64,000 nucleotides of DNA, from the NCBI RefSeq assembly GCF_032854445.1, contig NC_088302.1, positions 1,796,001 through 1,860,000 of the forward strand, written 5' to 3'. This stretch comes from Liolophura sinensis (lineage: Eukaryota; Mollusca; Polyplacophora; Chitonida; Chitonidae). Below, piece by piece: positions 34,669-46,845 of this stretch (positions are counted from its first letter, which is position 1; every line of letters begins with the position of its first letter). Position numbers and translations under genes: made by a program. A model generated the notes under the pieces. That model had not been told where the DNA came from. It saw nothing but the letters and a program-made list of their open reading frames with translations, and did no database searches.

Positions 34669-35423
34669 TGTTACGACCCAAACTGTCTTTATTATAAAGA
34701 GATGGCTTGTTCGAAATACACGACAGTTTAGACGAACAAAAAAGTAACCAAAACCAGCAGATTTTATTTTTACAACAATTTATTAGGTTTAACAAGAACA
34801 GATAACAAGACTTTTACAAATACTAAAGTACTTAAGTTTAACAAGAAAGGATAGCAGTATCTATACAAATACTAAAGTACTTACATGTACAACGGTGTCA
34901 AGTCCAAACGGACGCATATACTCCACAATGCTCAAAAATGCACAGAGGCAATACTCACAAGAGGAAAAATCCACAGTATAACTGAGTGTATGACGAAATA
35001 TACACAAAATTCTACAGACAGGGTCTGTGTACTAATAAGCACTGTGTACACAAGAGCACAAATTAAATATACAAGTTCAGTCTGAACAAGTGCTCGGTGG
35101 AGATATGATATAACAAAGCCAGAGGCTATAAAGACACCAAAATTTAGCACTAAAGGCCTACTAAGGTAACACACAGCGAAAGCATCCAAAACTCTCAATA
35201 ATTCTCCTTTCTCCCCCTTTGACCTGCTTTCATAGGTCTTATATAGACTGGTGGAATTTTCTAGAATAAGAAAATTCTTGAACGCTTGTTGTAAACAAAC
35301 AAGCCCCGAACTGAGCGTATTCTGGAACATTCTAAGGCAGAGGCAGACAGCAGGCCCTGAACTCAGTATATGTAAACAGTGGCAAGCTAAATGTAGAAGC
35401 TGACGGCAGTTGTTCACATAACA
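34669..35423 (-). repeat. 3-prime LTR of the minus-strand Gmr1-like element, 755 bp
   Basis: The plus strand reads TGTTACGACCCAAACTGTC at the outer end and GTTCACATAACA at the inner end. It is followed by the antisense purine tract CACCCACCCTTC (35424-35435), which marks the plus-strand primer site. It matches the other LTR at all but about eight positions. Confidence 0.95.
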
Positions 35424-35529
35424 CACCCACCCTTCAAGAAAAAAAGTTTTCCTAACTTTTTTCTACTTACAATATATGTTAAACAATAATATATACAACA
35501 GTGTAAAACGACATGCAATTAAACATTTT

Positions 35530-36057
35530 ATACACAACTTATACACGAGACAAGCAATCTGCAATAACATTATCCTTTCCTTTAACAAGTTTGATTTCAA
35601 GATTATATTCTTGCAACAATAAACTCCACCGTAACAATCTCTGATTCTTTCCCTTAACTTTCTGTAGAAACACAAGTGGATTGTGATCAGTATTTACAAT
35701 GACAGGTTGTCTCGAAGCTGTTACATAAACTTCAGTGTTGCAGAGTCACAATAGCAGACAAACATTCTTTTTCAACAGTTGAATGACTTCTCTGAAACTT
35801 CTCTGAAAGTTTACGGGAAACGAATCAAACTGGATGATGAACACCAAGATTGTCTTGCTGAAGCAAAACAGCACCTACAGCAACATCACTTGCATCAACT
35901 GCTAACTTAAAAGTTTTCTAAAAATTAGGTGCTGACAACACAGGCGAACTTTTGAGTATGGCTTTTATCTCATCAAAAGCAGTCTGGCACTCATTTCACC
36001 AAATAAACTTACTGGACCTTTTCAACAGATGAGTCAATAGCTCACTAATAGTGGAAA
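35530..36057 (-). pseudogene. RT C-terminus and RNase H, minus-strand Gmr1-like element
   Basis: After the junction at about 36057 the minus strand reads TISELLTHLLKRSSKFIW, NECQTAFDEIKAILKSSPVL, the typical end of the RT connection region. Then comes KLAVDASDVAVGAVLLQQDN, the start of RNase H with its first aspartate. Later blocks (FSRKL-like, VEKECLSAI, NTDHNPLVF) follow with stops and a frameshift, ending near 35530. No YxDD box exists in this element. Confidence 0.83.
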
Positions 36058-37344
36058 ACAGAGTAAAAAACTTTGTTAAAGGTTTGACTTGGTGTTTATA
36101 TTCCTTAAAGGAACAGCCTCGGGAAATCTGGTTGCTGTACACTTTATAGTTAACACATACTGATTCCCAGACTTCGTCTTAGGTAGAGGGCCTACACAAT
36201 CAATCAATATTCTGCTGAATGGCTCTTGAAAAGCTGATACAGGCTCTAATGGTGCCTTAGGAATAGTCTGATTAGGCTTACCCACTACCTGGCATGTATG
36301 ACATGATTTACAAAACTGGGTTACATCTCCCTTTAATCCTGGCCAAAAGAAGTGGTTCAGTATCCTGTAGTAGGTCTTGTTAACACCAAAGTGACCAGCT
36401 AATGGCATTTCATGTGCCATACGTAAAATTTCAGTTCGGTATGCCTAAGGTACAACAATCTGATGTTTAACAGCCCAGTCATCATCAACAGATACATCAG
36501 GTGGTCTCCATTTACGCATAAGTATATCAGATTTGACATAATAACACACAGGTTCAGATGAAATAGCACAATTATCGAGAGCTCTGTCAAACAAACATGA
36601 AATTTCTGGGTCTTTATGCTGTTCAGTTACAAGCTGATGTTTAGAAACATGTGATATGTCACTAGGTGTACAATGGTCTGATTCATCATTATCAATGCAG
36701 CCGCCTTGAGTAAACATTTGTGTAAGAAATGTATCTTGTAAGTCCGTTACTGTGTTTTTGCCGTCATCAGAAAGTTTGTTTGACATAGACCTTGTTACAG
36801 CACAAGAGGGATACAAATCTGGAATTTCTTTCTCAACAGGATCAACAGTTTGATTTAAACAAGGTTTATCAGTCACAACAGGATTAACCATTACTTTGTC
36901 ACCAGCAAGGTCATTACCAAGTAGTAGATGAATTCCTTTAAAAGGCAAAGTAGGCCTAATGCCGACAATAACAGCACCCAAAATAATATCTGATGACAAG
37001 TAAGCTTTGTGAAGAGGCACAGATTCAAATTCAGCAGAGCTTACACCTGTAATTAATACATTTGATCCAGAATATGATTCATCAGAAAATGGCAAAACAT
37101 CTTGTAACAATAAAGACTGAGACGCTCCAGTATCTCTAAATACCCTGATCGTTCTATCACAAGACATGTCACTTTTAAGTGAGACTTTACCGTCACAAAT
37201 AAATGGCTCAAAAACCTTCATAACATTATCCTGTGAATTCTGTGTACAATCTAAAGGTGGAGTCTTAACATAATCAAATGCATTAACATTGTTCACTATG
37301 TCAGACTTTAGCTGTAACACACAATCCAGTAGGCTTGGGGCCAC
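36058..37344 (-). pseudogene. Protease and truncated integrase, minus-strand Gmr1-like element
   Basis: The frame 37344-36445 (299 codons) holds the protease motif FRDTGASQSLLLQ, near 37145-37105, and runs into the integrase N-terminus without intervening RT. A TAG near 36445 splits it from the next frame (36420-36076). That frame has the HHCC domain (HEMPLAGHFGVNKTYYR, FCKSCHTCQ) and the first catalytic aspartate (RILIDCVGPLP). A sixth T in a homopolymer near 36069-36074 shifts the frame relative to the plus-strand copy. Just after it, at about 36057, integrase sequence stops and RT thumb sequence begins. The second and third catalytic residues are absent. Confidence 0.88.
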
Positions 37345-37705
37345 CCTCCTTTTCTTGCCTTCTCTTTAAAGCATAATAATTTGACATAACATGGCCTGGC
37401 TTCCTACAATAATTATATGTAACCCTGCTAAACTGTCTATAAGTAAATGTATGGTCAGACCTTCGTTGAGTAGTATTTGAATTAACGAGCCTTCTTTGCT
37501 CACCTGATTTGTCAAAATTTTGAGTCTGTTTCGGTGGGCCTGAATTTGAGTTAAATGAACTGCTGGAAAACGGTTGAGGCTTTCTAAATGCCTCTTTGTC
37601 CTCAATGAAAGTTCTGACATCATCATTAATACACCTTTTAAAGTCTTCAATCAGAATGATCTGTTTTAACTTTTCATAATCTTTATCTACACTTTTAGCA
37701 GAGCA

Positions 37706-38482
37706 TCACCGCTCAAACAATTGTTCCTTCTGCCTAGCAAATTCAATGAAAGTCTGATCTCTTTTCTCAAAATTTCTAAATTTTTGCCGATAGGCCTCTG
37801 GCACAAAATCATATCTTTTTAAGATAACATCTTTCACAAAATCATAATCTGCAGCCTGTTCTGCTGATAACTCTGTGTATATATCTATAGCTTTGCCAGT
37901 TAACACACTCTGTAAAAGGGTAGTCCAAAACGTTTTAGGCCACTTTAAATTTTGAGCAATCTTCTCAAACTGTAGAAAATATTTATCTGCATCAGTCTCA
38001 CGAAATTGATGCACCAATCTTATGTTTCTAGTGACGTCAAATCTTGGAGACATATCAGAAAAACTTAAGCCAGACCTATCTCCTTCTAGTCTCCTCGCTT
38101 CAGTTTCGCTCTGAAGTCTCAATTTCTCCAATTGGAACAATCTTTCATTTTCCCTTTCTCTAAACAATCTTTCTTTTTCATTTTCATTTTCCTTAAACAA
38201 TCTTTCTTTTTTATTTTCTTTTTCTTTTAGTTTTAACTCCTTCAATCTTATTACAGTGGAATCATCGCCCTCAGGCCTGTAGGCATTTAATGCACTTTCG
38301 TCAAACTCCTGTAATTCTACCAAACATTTAGCAATACTAAACTGCATATCTTTCTTGTGTAAGGATCTTTTGATATTAAGATTCGTGTACTTGCTTAAAG
38401 CATACAAATCATCCTTATTTAACACATCAAAAATGTCCTGATCTGGCGCCTCCATAAACTCGTCGGGCTTAAAATCCGACAT
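37706..38482 (-). pseudogene. gag of the minus-strand Gmr1-like element (premature stop)
   Basis: The frame opens with ATG at 38482 (MSDFKPDEFMEAPDQDIFDV) and runs 258 codons. It has an N-terminal region with LNKDDLYALSKY, a Lys/Glu-rich coiled coil (about residues 80-125, with ERLFKENENEKERLFRERE), and a capsid-like region with VHQFRETDADKYFLQFEKIA, TTLLQSVLTGKAIDIYTEL and FIEFARQKEQLFER. It ends at a TGA where the plus-strand copy has a tryptophan codon and continues about 60 codons. The premature stop removes the C-terminal end of capsid. This is the best preserved gag of the family in the window. Confidence 0.88.
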
Positions 38483-38580
38483 GATGAAAAAAATCTGCTG
38501 GCAAAATTTACTACAAAGTCAAAGACTAGAAAAATGACACAACTTACACAAAATCCTTTCAATTCCATTTCAAATTCAGT

Positions 38581-38597
38581 TCCCGGACAAGCCCCCA
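38581..38597 (-). promoter_or_regulatory. Primer-binding site, tRNA-Pro type
   Basis: On the minus strand TGGGGGCTTGTCCGGGA starts three bases after the LTR, identical to the site in the plus-strand copy at 13554-13570. Confidence 0.9.
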
Positions 38598-38600
38598 ATT

Positions 38601-39355
38601 TGTTACGACCCAAACTGTCTTTATTATAAAGAGATGGCTTGTTCGAAATACACGACAGTTTAGACGAACAAAAAAGTAACCAAAACCAGCAGATTTTATT
38701 TTTACAACAATTTATTAGGTTTAACAAGAACAGATAACAAGACTTTTACAAATACTAAAGTACTTAAGTTTAACAAGAAAGGATAGCAGTATCTATACAA
38801 ATACTAAAGTACTTACATGTACAACGGTGTCAAGCCCAAACGGACGCATATACTCCACAATGCTCAAAAATGCACAGAGGCAATACTCACAAGAGGGAAA
38901 ATCCACAGTATAACTGAGTGTATGACGAAATATACACAAAATTCTACAGACAGGGTCCGTGTACTAATAAGCACTGTGTACACAAGAGCACAAATTAAAT
39001 ATACAAGTTCAGTCTGAACAAGTGCTCGGTGGAGATATGATATAACAAAGCCAGAGGCTATAAAGACACCAAAATTTAGCACTAAAGGCCTACTAAGGTA
39101 ACACACAGCGAAAGCATCCAAAACTCTCAATAATTCTATTTTCTCCCCCTTTGACCTGCTTTCATAGGTCTTATATAGACTGGTGGAATTTTCTAGAATA
39201 AGAAAATTCTTGAACGCTTGTTGTAAACAAACAAGCCCCGAACTGAGCGTATTCTGGAACATTCTAAGGCAGAGGCAGACAGCAGGCCCTGAACTCAGCA
39301 TATGTAAATAGTGGCAAGCTAAATTTAGAAGCTGACGGCAGTTGTTCACATAACA
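38601..39355 (-). repeat. 5-prime LTR of the minus-strand Gmr1-like element, 755 bp
   Basis: It has the same ends as the left LTR. The inner end at 38601 is followed by three bases and the tRNA-Pro type primer site. Differences from the left LTR were seen near 38835, 38897, 38958, 39138-39139, 39300, 39310 and 39325. Confidence 0.95.
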
Positions 39356-39359
39356 TGTC

Positions 39360-39895
39360 ATACACAAATAATTAGTAAATGGGAGCATATCTTACAGCTA
39401 AATTATATTAATGTAAATAATGTTTTCTTATTTCTCTTCGAAAGTACTAGAGATATATATTTAAGAGATTGTCAATATAAAGTTTTGCACCAGATATATC
39501 CTACAAAATTTTTCCTGTACAAAATTGACAGGAAAGATGATGGAGTTTATGAACTGTAACTTTATCCAGTGTGAAATAGTTAAAATGTTTTGGCCGAGAA
39601 TTGAACGGTGGTTAAAGCAGGAGTGCAACTTTACTTGGAACATCGACAATGCTATAGTGATTTTAGCCTTTTTCAACGAAAAAAACAATAATAAACACTT
39701 TACTTACACTAGCAAAAAAGTGGATTTTGTAGGCACAAAAAAGAATGTAAAAAGATTACATATAGAAAATCTACTTGATAAAATAGCTGAATACTTTGAA
39801 GAACATATCTCCAAAATAAGAGAGACAGAACAAGAATTAAAAAACAAATGGAAGAGCAACTATAATACAAATCTATAATACAAAAAGTATATAAA
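39360..39895 (+). pseudogene. L1/Tx1-like LINE ORF2 fragment, 3-prime part
   Basis: This continues the LINE interrupted at 34668. The plus strand gives RDIYLRDCQYKVLHQIYPTK, then FFLYKIDRKDDGVYEL, and after a shift the open frame 39525-39878 with CEIVKMFWPRIERWLKQECN, FTWNIDNAIVILAFFNEKN and RLHIENLLDKIAEYFEEHIS. This matches the end of L1-type ORF2, where a cysteine/HLFW-type zinc segment is followed by a lysine-rich tail. The stop is at 39876-39878. There is no long poly(A), only an A-rich end before satellite sequence resumes at about 39896. Confidence 0.8.
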
Positions 39896-40410
39896 ATCTA
39901 AACTACACCGTAAACATATCATATATCACTGGATCTGTTCCACTATACCCTGTGTGAATGAACCACAAATCCGGACTGCCTAGACTACACCATGAACGTA
40001 CCATACAACACTGGATCTGTTCCCCGATACCCTGTATGAGTGAACCACAAATCCGGACTGTCTGGGCTACACTGTAGACATATCATACAGCACTGGATCT
40101 GTTCCACGATACCCTGTATGAGTGAACCACAAATCCGCACTGCCTATACCATACAGCACTGGATCTGTTCCACGATTACCTGTATGAGTGAACCACAAAT
40201 CCGCACTGCCTATATCATACAGCACTGGATCTGTTCTCCAATATCCTGTATGAGCGAACCACAAATCCGGACTGACTATAAACATACAAGACTGGGTCTG
40301 TTCCCCGATATTCTGTATGTGGGAACCACAAATCCAAACTGCCTATGACATACAGCACTGGGTCTGTTCCACGACACCCTGTATGAGTGAACCACAAATC
40401 CGTACTTTCT
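39896..40410. repeat. Diverged 80-bp satellite, about 7 units (right part)
   Basis: Units with CTACACCGTAAACATATCAT, CACTGGATCTGTTCC, CCCTGTATGAGTGAACCACA and AATCCGGACTG resume the family interrupted at 33963. Several units are shortened to about 60 bases. The right end passes directly into the 43-bp array. Confidence 0.88.
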
Positions 40411-40955
40411 TTACGCTCTACCTTGCTGACTTGCATGCCAGATTGTACTTGTTTTACGCTCTACCTTGCTGACTTGCATGTCAGGTGGTACTTGCTTGAC
40501 ACTTTACTTTGCTGATTTGTATGTCACATTGCACTTGCTTTACGCTCTACCTTGCTGAATTGCATGTCAGATTGTACTTGCTTTACGCTCTACCTTGCTG
40601 ACTTGCATGCCCAGTTGTACTTATTTTACGCTCTACCTTGCTGACTTGCATGTCAGATTGTACTTATTTTACGCTCTACTTTGCTGACCTGCATGTCAGA
40701 TTGTACTTATTTTACGCGCCATCTTGCTGACTTGCATGTCAGATTGTACTTGCTTTACGCCCTACCTTGCTGACTTGCATGCCCAATTGTGCTTGCTTTA
40801 TACTCTACCTTGCTGGCTTACATGTCAGATTGTACTGGCTTTACGCTCTACCTTGCTGACTTGCATGTCAGATTGTACTTGCTTCACGCTCTACCTTGCT
40901 GACTTTTATGTCAGATTGTACTTTCTTCACGCTCTACATTGCTGACTTTCATCCT
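40411..40955. repeat. 43-bp tandem repeat, about 12-13 copies
   Basis: The unit is TTACGCTCTACCTTGCTGAC followed by TTGCATGTCAGATTGTACTT and GCT, with single-base variants. It abuts the satellite on its left side without a gap. Confidence 0.93.
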
Positions 40956-41084
40956 GGATTGGGCCAGTTTCACACAATGTATTCATTCAATGTTGGTTAT
41001 TTGTAGCTCTATAATGTCACTGCATGTATATACCAGCGTAAGCTTCAGTGATTGAATGTTCCGGTGAGTGTCTGTCTGTCTGGC

Positions 41085-41238
41085 TGGCTGGCTGGCTGGT
41101 GTGTCTGTATGTATGTATATGTGTATGTATGTGTGTATGTATGTATGTATGTATGTATGTATGTATGTATGTATGTATTTCTGTCTGTCTGTCTGTCTGT
41201 ATGTATGTGTGTCGTGTGTGTGTGTGTGTGTGTGTGTA

Positions 41239-41280
<42 letters not shown>

Positions 41281-41315
41281 TGTCTGTATGCCTGTATGTA
41301 TGTATGCCTGTAGTC
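41085..41315. repeat. Compound microsatellite (GGCT, TGTA, GTCT, GT)n
   Basis: Successive runs of GGCT, TGTA, GTCT and GT repeats occur. Open frames here on both strands are low-complexity artefacts. Confidence 0.95.
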
Positions 41316-44300
41316 TAGCGTTAACAATTGACTTTTGTGCATGAGGGAATATCTTCACCGAACAGTGTTTTTGATGAAGCAGGTTGCGTTATATATCTTA
41401 AATACCTACAAACTAGTTTGTACGTAGTTTGCTAGGTTATCAGAAAAGTGCATCCAGTAGATCAATACCAGAGTAAAAAATATACCGATCAGTACATTAC
41501 CAGGACCTGAATACAAACGACATAATCAGGATCTTCACAATGGATACTAGGGACAGCGGATTTGATGGGATTATTTGAGTGATTGCTTAATAGCTTAAAT
41601 ACTTCTCCACACACTGGTTTCTAGATACGAAGTTACAACAACAGAGACACAAGCCCTGACGTCATGACCCCGTCACTTTTTGGCACGAAATATAGGGTCA
41701 ATCAGCCAATTTTAACATAGGTTGGCATATAGATTATTGGACAACAGAGAGGACAGGACTAGCTTAATCTTCTGAATTATGGTCTTTGGTGTATTTGAGT
41801 ATCAAATATTGCAAAAATAATGATAACCTGCCGTTAGTTGTGTTTATCCACAAATACTGCCATGTTAAAATATAGGCTAGTAGACCTACCGTGCCATAAG
41901 ATGGCGACGCCATTTTGCACTGGTATGTTACTTTGTCTACGTGATGACGTAGTCCCAAAACTGGGTATTTTAGACGGTCTGTTTAATTTCTATTCTTTTT
42001 TTGTGTGGTCAACTCTAACAGCATATTAAAATGTAAAATATGGCATATATATATATATGTGCACGGGACAGTTATCATGACAGTGGCGTTGCAGGATTAA
42101 ATACAGAGCTGTGTTTGCTTCAATGAACAGCCGTCTGCTTTATTTCTGTCCGATCAAAACCCTGTTTACAGCTGTTTTCCCTGTTGCCATATCGATTACA
42201 CGCGCTGGTGTTATTGTCTGGACTTAGGCCAAGCTCCCTTCCAAGTATACATATACACCTTTGTCAGATCTTGTGTATCCGAGACTCTGGGTTGTCATCG
42301 CATGGATAATTTCTGCCCGTTAGTCACGTAATTATGTTTCTGAATATATAAAGGCGTGGTAGGCCTATGACCTTATGTCTCAAGATGTCCCGAGTTAATT
42401 GAAGAGTTCGAAGTCTTCTGAAAAGAAGGTAGATAATTCCACGTCGTTGTGCTATCATATACACCAAGCCATATTAGCAAGCTGGTATTGCGCGGCTATT
42501 TGGTCTGGACCTGCTGTGGTTTTTGTGAATGTTTGAATATGCGATTATTACTGTGACTGTGCAGGGAATCTGAACGCAGTCAGTAGTTGACACCCTGCAT
42601 TTGCTTCTTTATCATAGTGTAATAGTGAATTGAACGTTTCTTAATTAGCTGCTATAATCCATTTCCTCTTCAAGACTATCCTGCAATGAAATTCGACACT
42701 CTTGATATCGACATAAAAGTAATGCGTCCGTCACTTCTGTCATGCTCAGAAATCAAGTGGCTACAAGCTTCGCTTTTACCCTGCTGAGCACAGATCTCAT
42801 AACCCTACCACATAGTCTATGTGTAGGGTAGAAAATATCCAACACGTCTGAAGTTATCTTCTGAGCACACCCCTTCGAATAACATTTTGGCTCTGCGATG
42901 TCAGGTTAACTGTAAATCTATGCCTCGAAACATAATTCGTATACCAGCCGTCAACCAGCATAAATGGTCGAGGTCAATAATCGCAAGGCCAGTTCCCAAA
43001 ACGACATTTCACACAAACTACTAAAGAAGTAAGAAAGTGTATGAAGTACGAAAATAGGACGGAGTCATATAATGATCTCGAAGCAGTCAACAGTTTTCAT
43101 TGATGTTGGAAAGACGCAACGTATGTGCTTAGCGGCTGAGTGAAATCAGTTTTCAAATCGTGTACCATGGTACAATATAACCTGTCCATAATAAAATATG
43201 TATCTTAGTTGAGCTTTGATTGCAACTGATCATTGATCTACGGCTTGATCTAATTCAAAGTCAGTTCAGATAGAAATACCCAAAATTATAGTAACCTCTA
43301 TACACTTTCATATCTTTCCTATTTTCAGAAAAGAGGTTTCCTTTTACGCCTAGTTAATTTCACCGTTTGATCTTTCCCCTTCGAACTTCCGTTTTGCTAT
43401 CGGTGGTGCGTCCATGAAACACCTTTGTGTTAATTGAGAGGATTCGAGGGAAGCAATTACTCCAACTCCAGTTCAGATTTCTTTTTATTGTCCAGATGGA
43501 AAAAACCCTCTATATCCGGAGGGTTTAACCATGTTCTACATTGGCCGTATCTTATCAGTTTGCTCGTAGCAATCCCGGCGTCGCCTGCCCGCCTTCCGCT
43601 ACCAAGCAAAACCACAACAACATAGGAGAACTAACATCAAGGGAGGTAACTCACAATCAACCATCACATCTACACACAGTAGATACCCGTCACATTTGCT
43701 CTAAGTTTCTTAAGTTTTACAATGAGTACAGTTCTCATGCAAATAAATAAGGGCGGAGTGTCCAGAATATCTGATACTCTGCTTCATTGTTGTGTGTATA
43801 ATTCCGCTTAACACGGGGCGATGGACAGTCTGTTATATACATTGTGCGGAAAGAAGTCATGCTCGCTAAAGGTGGCGTGGAGGATTCATACACATCGGAG
43901 ACACCTGAAAAGGTTTGACATTTCACACAATGTATCAAAATGCTAAACGCATTTAGCATAATTCACGAAGTATCTGTTTTATGACGTTTAATTGCTAAAC
44001 ACGATTAATGTATACACGTAATCGTTGTTAATTGACTGTTGGGCACTTGTGTGAGAATAGGCCCTATCCGAGCTAAACATAAAGATGACACAAAGCTACA
44101 CACCTAAACATGTAGAATTGGTTCACGGAAAAGTAAGCACATTATTAAGGACACACGTACCAGCTAAATATGTCTATATGACGATTTTTATGACGCTATT
44201 ATTTAGTTCACTTACTAACCGAAAGTGTTTAGTTTAAACGTGTGTAGGACCCTAAACGTTCTATTTCCGCAGCTCGCCATATTACAAGTGATGTTTTTGA

Positions 44301-44490
44301 AACTGGTTGTCTGTTCATTTTTGAAAGAGACGATGTCGAGAAGTGTATTGGCTGTTGCGGTACTGGTATGTACTGATTGTTTTTATCTTTTCTCATAAAA
44401 TTGTTTGTGTTTGTGTCAGCTGCACAGTTTATGTTGTGTCGTGCATCATTATATGCGTGCGTAGTTGTTGTGGCGAGTACTGATCGGTGT
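41316..44490. other. Non-coding region, no gene recognised
   Basis: About 3.2 kb with no tandem array and no recognisable protein domain. Open frames are below 75 codons. An (AT)n run lies at 42044-42057. A GGGAGGTAAC phrase at 43640, also seen in similar form at 5265 and 49545, is a short dispersed motif. Confidence 0.5.
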
Positions 44491-44496
44491 GTTGTA

Positions 44497-45252
44497 GTTG
44501 TGGGTTAGGTTGCTCTGGGATCTGTTGTGGGTTAGGTAGCTCTGAGATCTGTTGTGGGTTAGGAAGCTCTGAGATCTGTTGTGGGTTTGGTAGCTCAGAG
44601 ATCTGTTGTGGGTTTGGTAGCTCTGAGATCTGTTGTGGGTTTGGTAGCTCTGAGATCTGTTGTGGGTTATGTAGTTCTGAGGTCTGCTGTGGGTTAGGTA
44701 GCTCTGAGATCTGTTGTGGGTCAGGTAGCTCTGAGATCTGTTGTGGGTTTGGTAGCTCTGAGATCTGTTGTGGGTCAGGTAGCTCTGAGATCTGTTGTGG
44801 GTTTGGTAGCTCTGAGATCTGTTGTGGGTTTGGTAGCTCTGAGATCTGTTGTGGGTCAGGTAGTTCTGAGGTCTGCTGTGGGTTAGGTAGCTCTGAGATC
44901 TGTTGTGGGTCAGGTAGCTCTGAGATCTGTTGTGGGTTTGGTAGCTCTGAGATCTGTTGTGGGTCAGGTAGCTCTGAGATCTGTTGTGGGTTTGGTAGCT
45001 CTGAGATCTGTTGTGGGTTTGGTAGCTCTGAGATCTGTTGTGGGTCAGGTAGCTCTGAGATCTGTTGTGGGTTTGGTAGCTCTGAGATCTGTTGTGTTTT
45101 AGGTAGCTCTGAGATCTGTTGTGGGTTAGGTAGCTCTGAGATCTGTTGTGGGTTTGGTAGCTCTGAGATCTGTTGTGGGTTTGGTAGCTCTGAGATCTGT
45201 TGTGGGTTTGGTAGCTCTGAGATCTGTTGTGGGTTAGGTAGCTCTGAGATGT
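44497..45252. repeat. 27-bp tandem repeat, about 28 copies
   Basis: The unit is GGGTTTGGTAGCTCTGAGAT followed by CTGTTGT, with TTA, TCA or TTT at one variable place. As 27 is a multiple of three, both strands hold frames open through the whole array: a nonapeptide GSSEICCGF on plus and SYQTHNRSQ on minus. The minus frame (to 45330) has no ATG and begins in CTTT-rich simple sequence. I treat the block as a minisatellite. Confidence 0.95.
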
Positions 45253-46706
45253 AAGTAAAAGAGAGTAAGTAAAAAAGACAGAAAGACAGAAAGAAAGAGA
45301 GGTGACACTATCACCATTTATTTTGTACACAAAAATAGTGTGAAATCTTTGAAAGCATGCAAGTAAATGAATAAGCGAAATTTACTGATGATGGAGAATT
45401 GTGTGAGATTCTGTTTGCTCATATACTGTACAGTAATAATACCAGTTAATGAATTCCATGCCAGATTATTGTTTACCTACAATAAACAATAAACGAGTAA
45501 TTTACATCTGATAATTCCATGTAACAATAGTGACTAGAGACATGTTAACTGCTAATGCTGGTAACCACTTTGGTACATGTATATAGCATAATTTCAGTGA
45601 TTACAAAATTTATGGCTTAAATCTTTTTTTTGTATTGACTGTTCTCTTTAGCATATATATTGTGTTGCAAGTTTTGAAGGTCATATTCCTTCATCTCTTC
45701 AGGGTTGTCCCCGGCTTCTTTCATCGGCAATTTGATTTCATTTCAAATAGGCCAATAGGCTACATAGCACGTTTCAGTCAATGAAGTGCTAGGGCAAAGA
45801 AGGTGATGTGGCCAGTTAGATTATCCGTCTTAAGTGTGCACCTCTGACGACAATCACTCTTGGGTTTCTATAGGAACAACCCGACATGTGACTGGAGATA
45901 TGTGCTGAGCCTGAGAGATTTCAGTTGTTGATCCATTGAATACGCACCTGTAACAAATTCGAAATATGCGTACCTGTAGTGTTCAATTCAACCAATCCTA
46001 CTGTAGCAAAGCGAGCGTGACGTAGGATTTGTGAAGGTGGTAAATTGTGGCATATAGAAAGTTTCAGTAGTTGACTGCCTGCAAATATGTTTTTATGGAC
46101 AGTGTCTATGAGTTGTATGTTTCTGAAAGTTGTCTGGATCCATTATAGTTGCAGACTGACATACATTAAGGATATGGATTGCGCACAAAATACATGTACT
46201 TTATTACATTATGTTTACTGCATGAAGTGGTATTAATTTAAGCTTTCGATTCAGGTGAACATAGTAGACATATATCTCTGGTTATTGATTTTGTTAAGTA
46301 TTTTGCTCGTTCCGGGAGCGTTCATTGGCTAATATTGATTGGTGGATCTAACATGCTAAACAGCTAGCAGGTTCACAGTCTATTTGAGATTTGAAGGAAA
46401 CATTTATAATAATGGATCAGTTCGCGTTATCATGCATCCTCGAAATATTGTTTGAAGTTCTTTATACATGTAGATATTTCAACCTACATGTGCTGTTATT
46501 TTAGTAATTAACACATCTCCGATCTTGATTCCACTTTTGTGGTGCGGAATTTGCAGTTAAAATCTAACTGAAAATCAGACCTGATGCCGACAAAAGTTCA
46601 CACTCTAGTTATACTAGGCTACTCCCTTGTCCAGTGAACAGGATACAAGTGTTTCAAGTACAAAATACAGAGAAGCTCAATGTCATCAAACCACTGCTTG
46701 CCTTAC
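45253..46706. other. Non-coding region, no gene recognised
   Basis: A short A/G-rich simple run (45253-45300) is followed by AT-rich sequence. I see no open frame or RNA gene that I can support. Confidence 0.5.
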
Positions 46707-46845
46707 AGTATTTATTTATTTATTTGATTGGTGTTTTACGCCGTACTCAAGAATATTTCACTTATACGACGGCGGTCAGCATTATGGTGAGTGGAATCCG
46801 GGCAGAGCCCGGGTGAAATCCACGACCATCCGCTGGCCCTTACAA
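46707..46845 (-). mobile_element. SINE fragment, first family, minus strand
   Basis: The plus strand reads TATTTATTTATTTGATTGGT, GTTTTACGCCGTACTCAAGA, ACGACGGCGGTCAGCATTAT and CACGACCATCCGCTGG, the reverse complement of the second half of the SINE at 12960-13226. Confidence 0.88.

Larger units (their letters stand above)
34669..39355 (-). mobile_element. Gmr1-like LTR retrotransposon, young deletion derivative
   Basis: A 4687-bp element with 755-bp LTRs at both ends and the 4-bp target duplication TGTC at 34665-34668 and 39356-39359. By eye the LTRs differ at about 8 positions (about 99 percent identity), so insertion was recent. The minus-strand internal order is PBS (38581-38597), gag, knuckle, protease, integrase zinc domain and start of core, then directly the end of RT and RNase H. 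The rest of integrase and most of RT are missing. It belongs to the same family as 13421-18420. It cannot supply its own RT or integrase, so it must have moved with proteins from another copy or been damaged soon after insertion. Confidence 0.95.

Noticed and set aside
41048-41358. Cysteine- or threonine/histidine-rich small proteins
   Set aside because: Translations of TGTA, GTCT and GT microsatellites.
44487-45330. 255- and 293-codon frames in the 27-bp array as genes
   Set aside because: Open on both strands and in more than one frame. The minus frame starts without ATG in simple sequence. Kept only as a low-interest finding.
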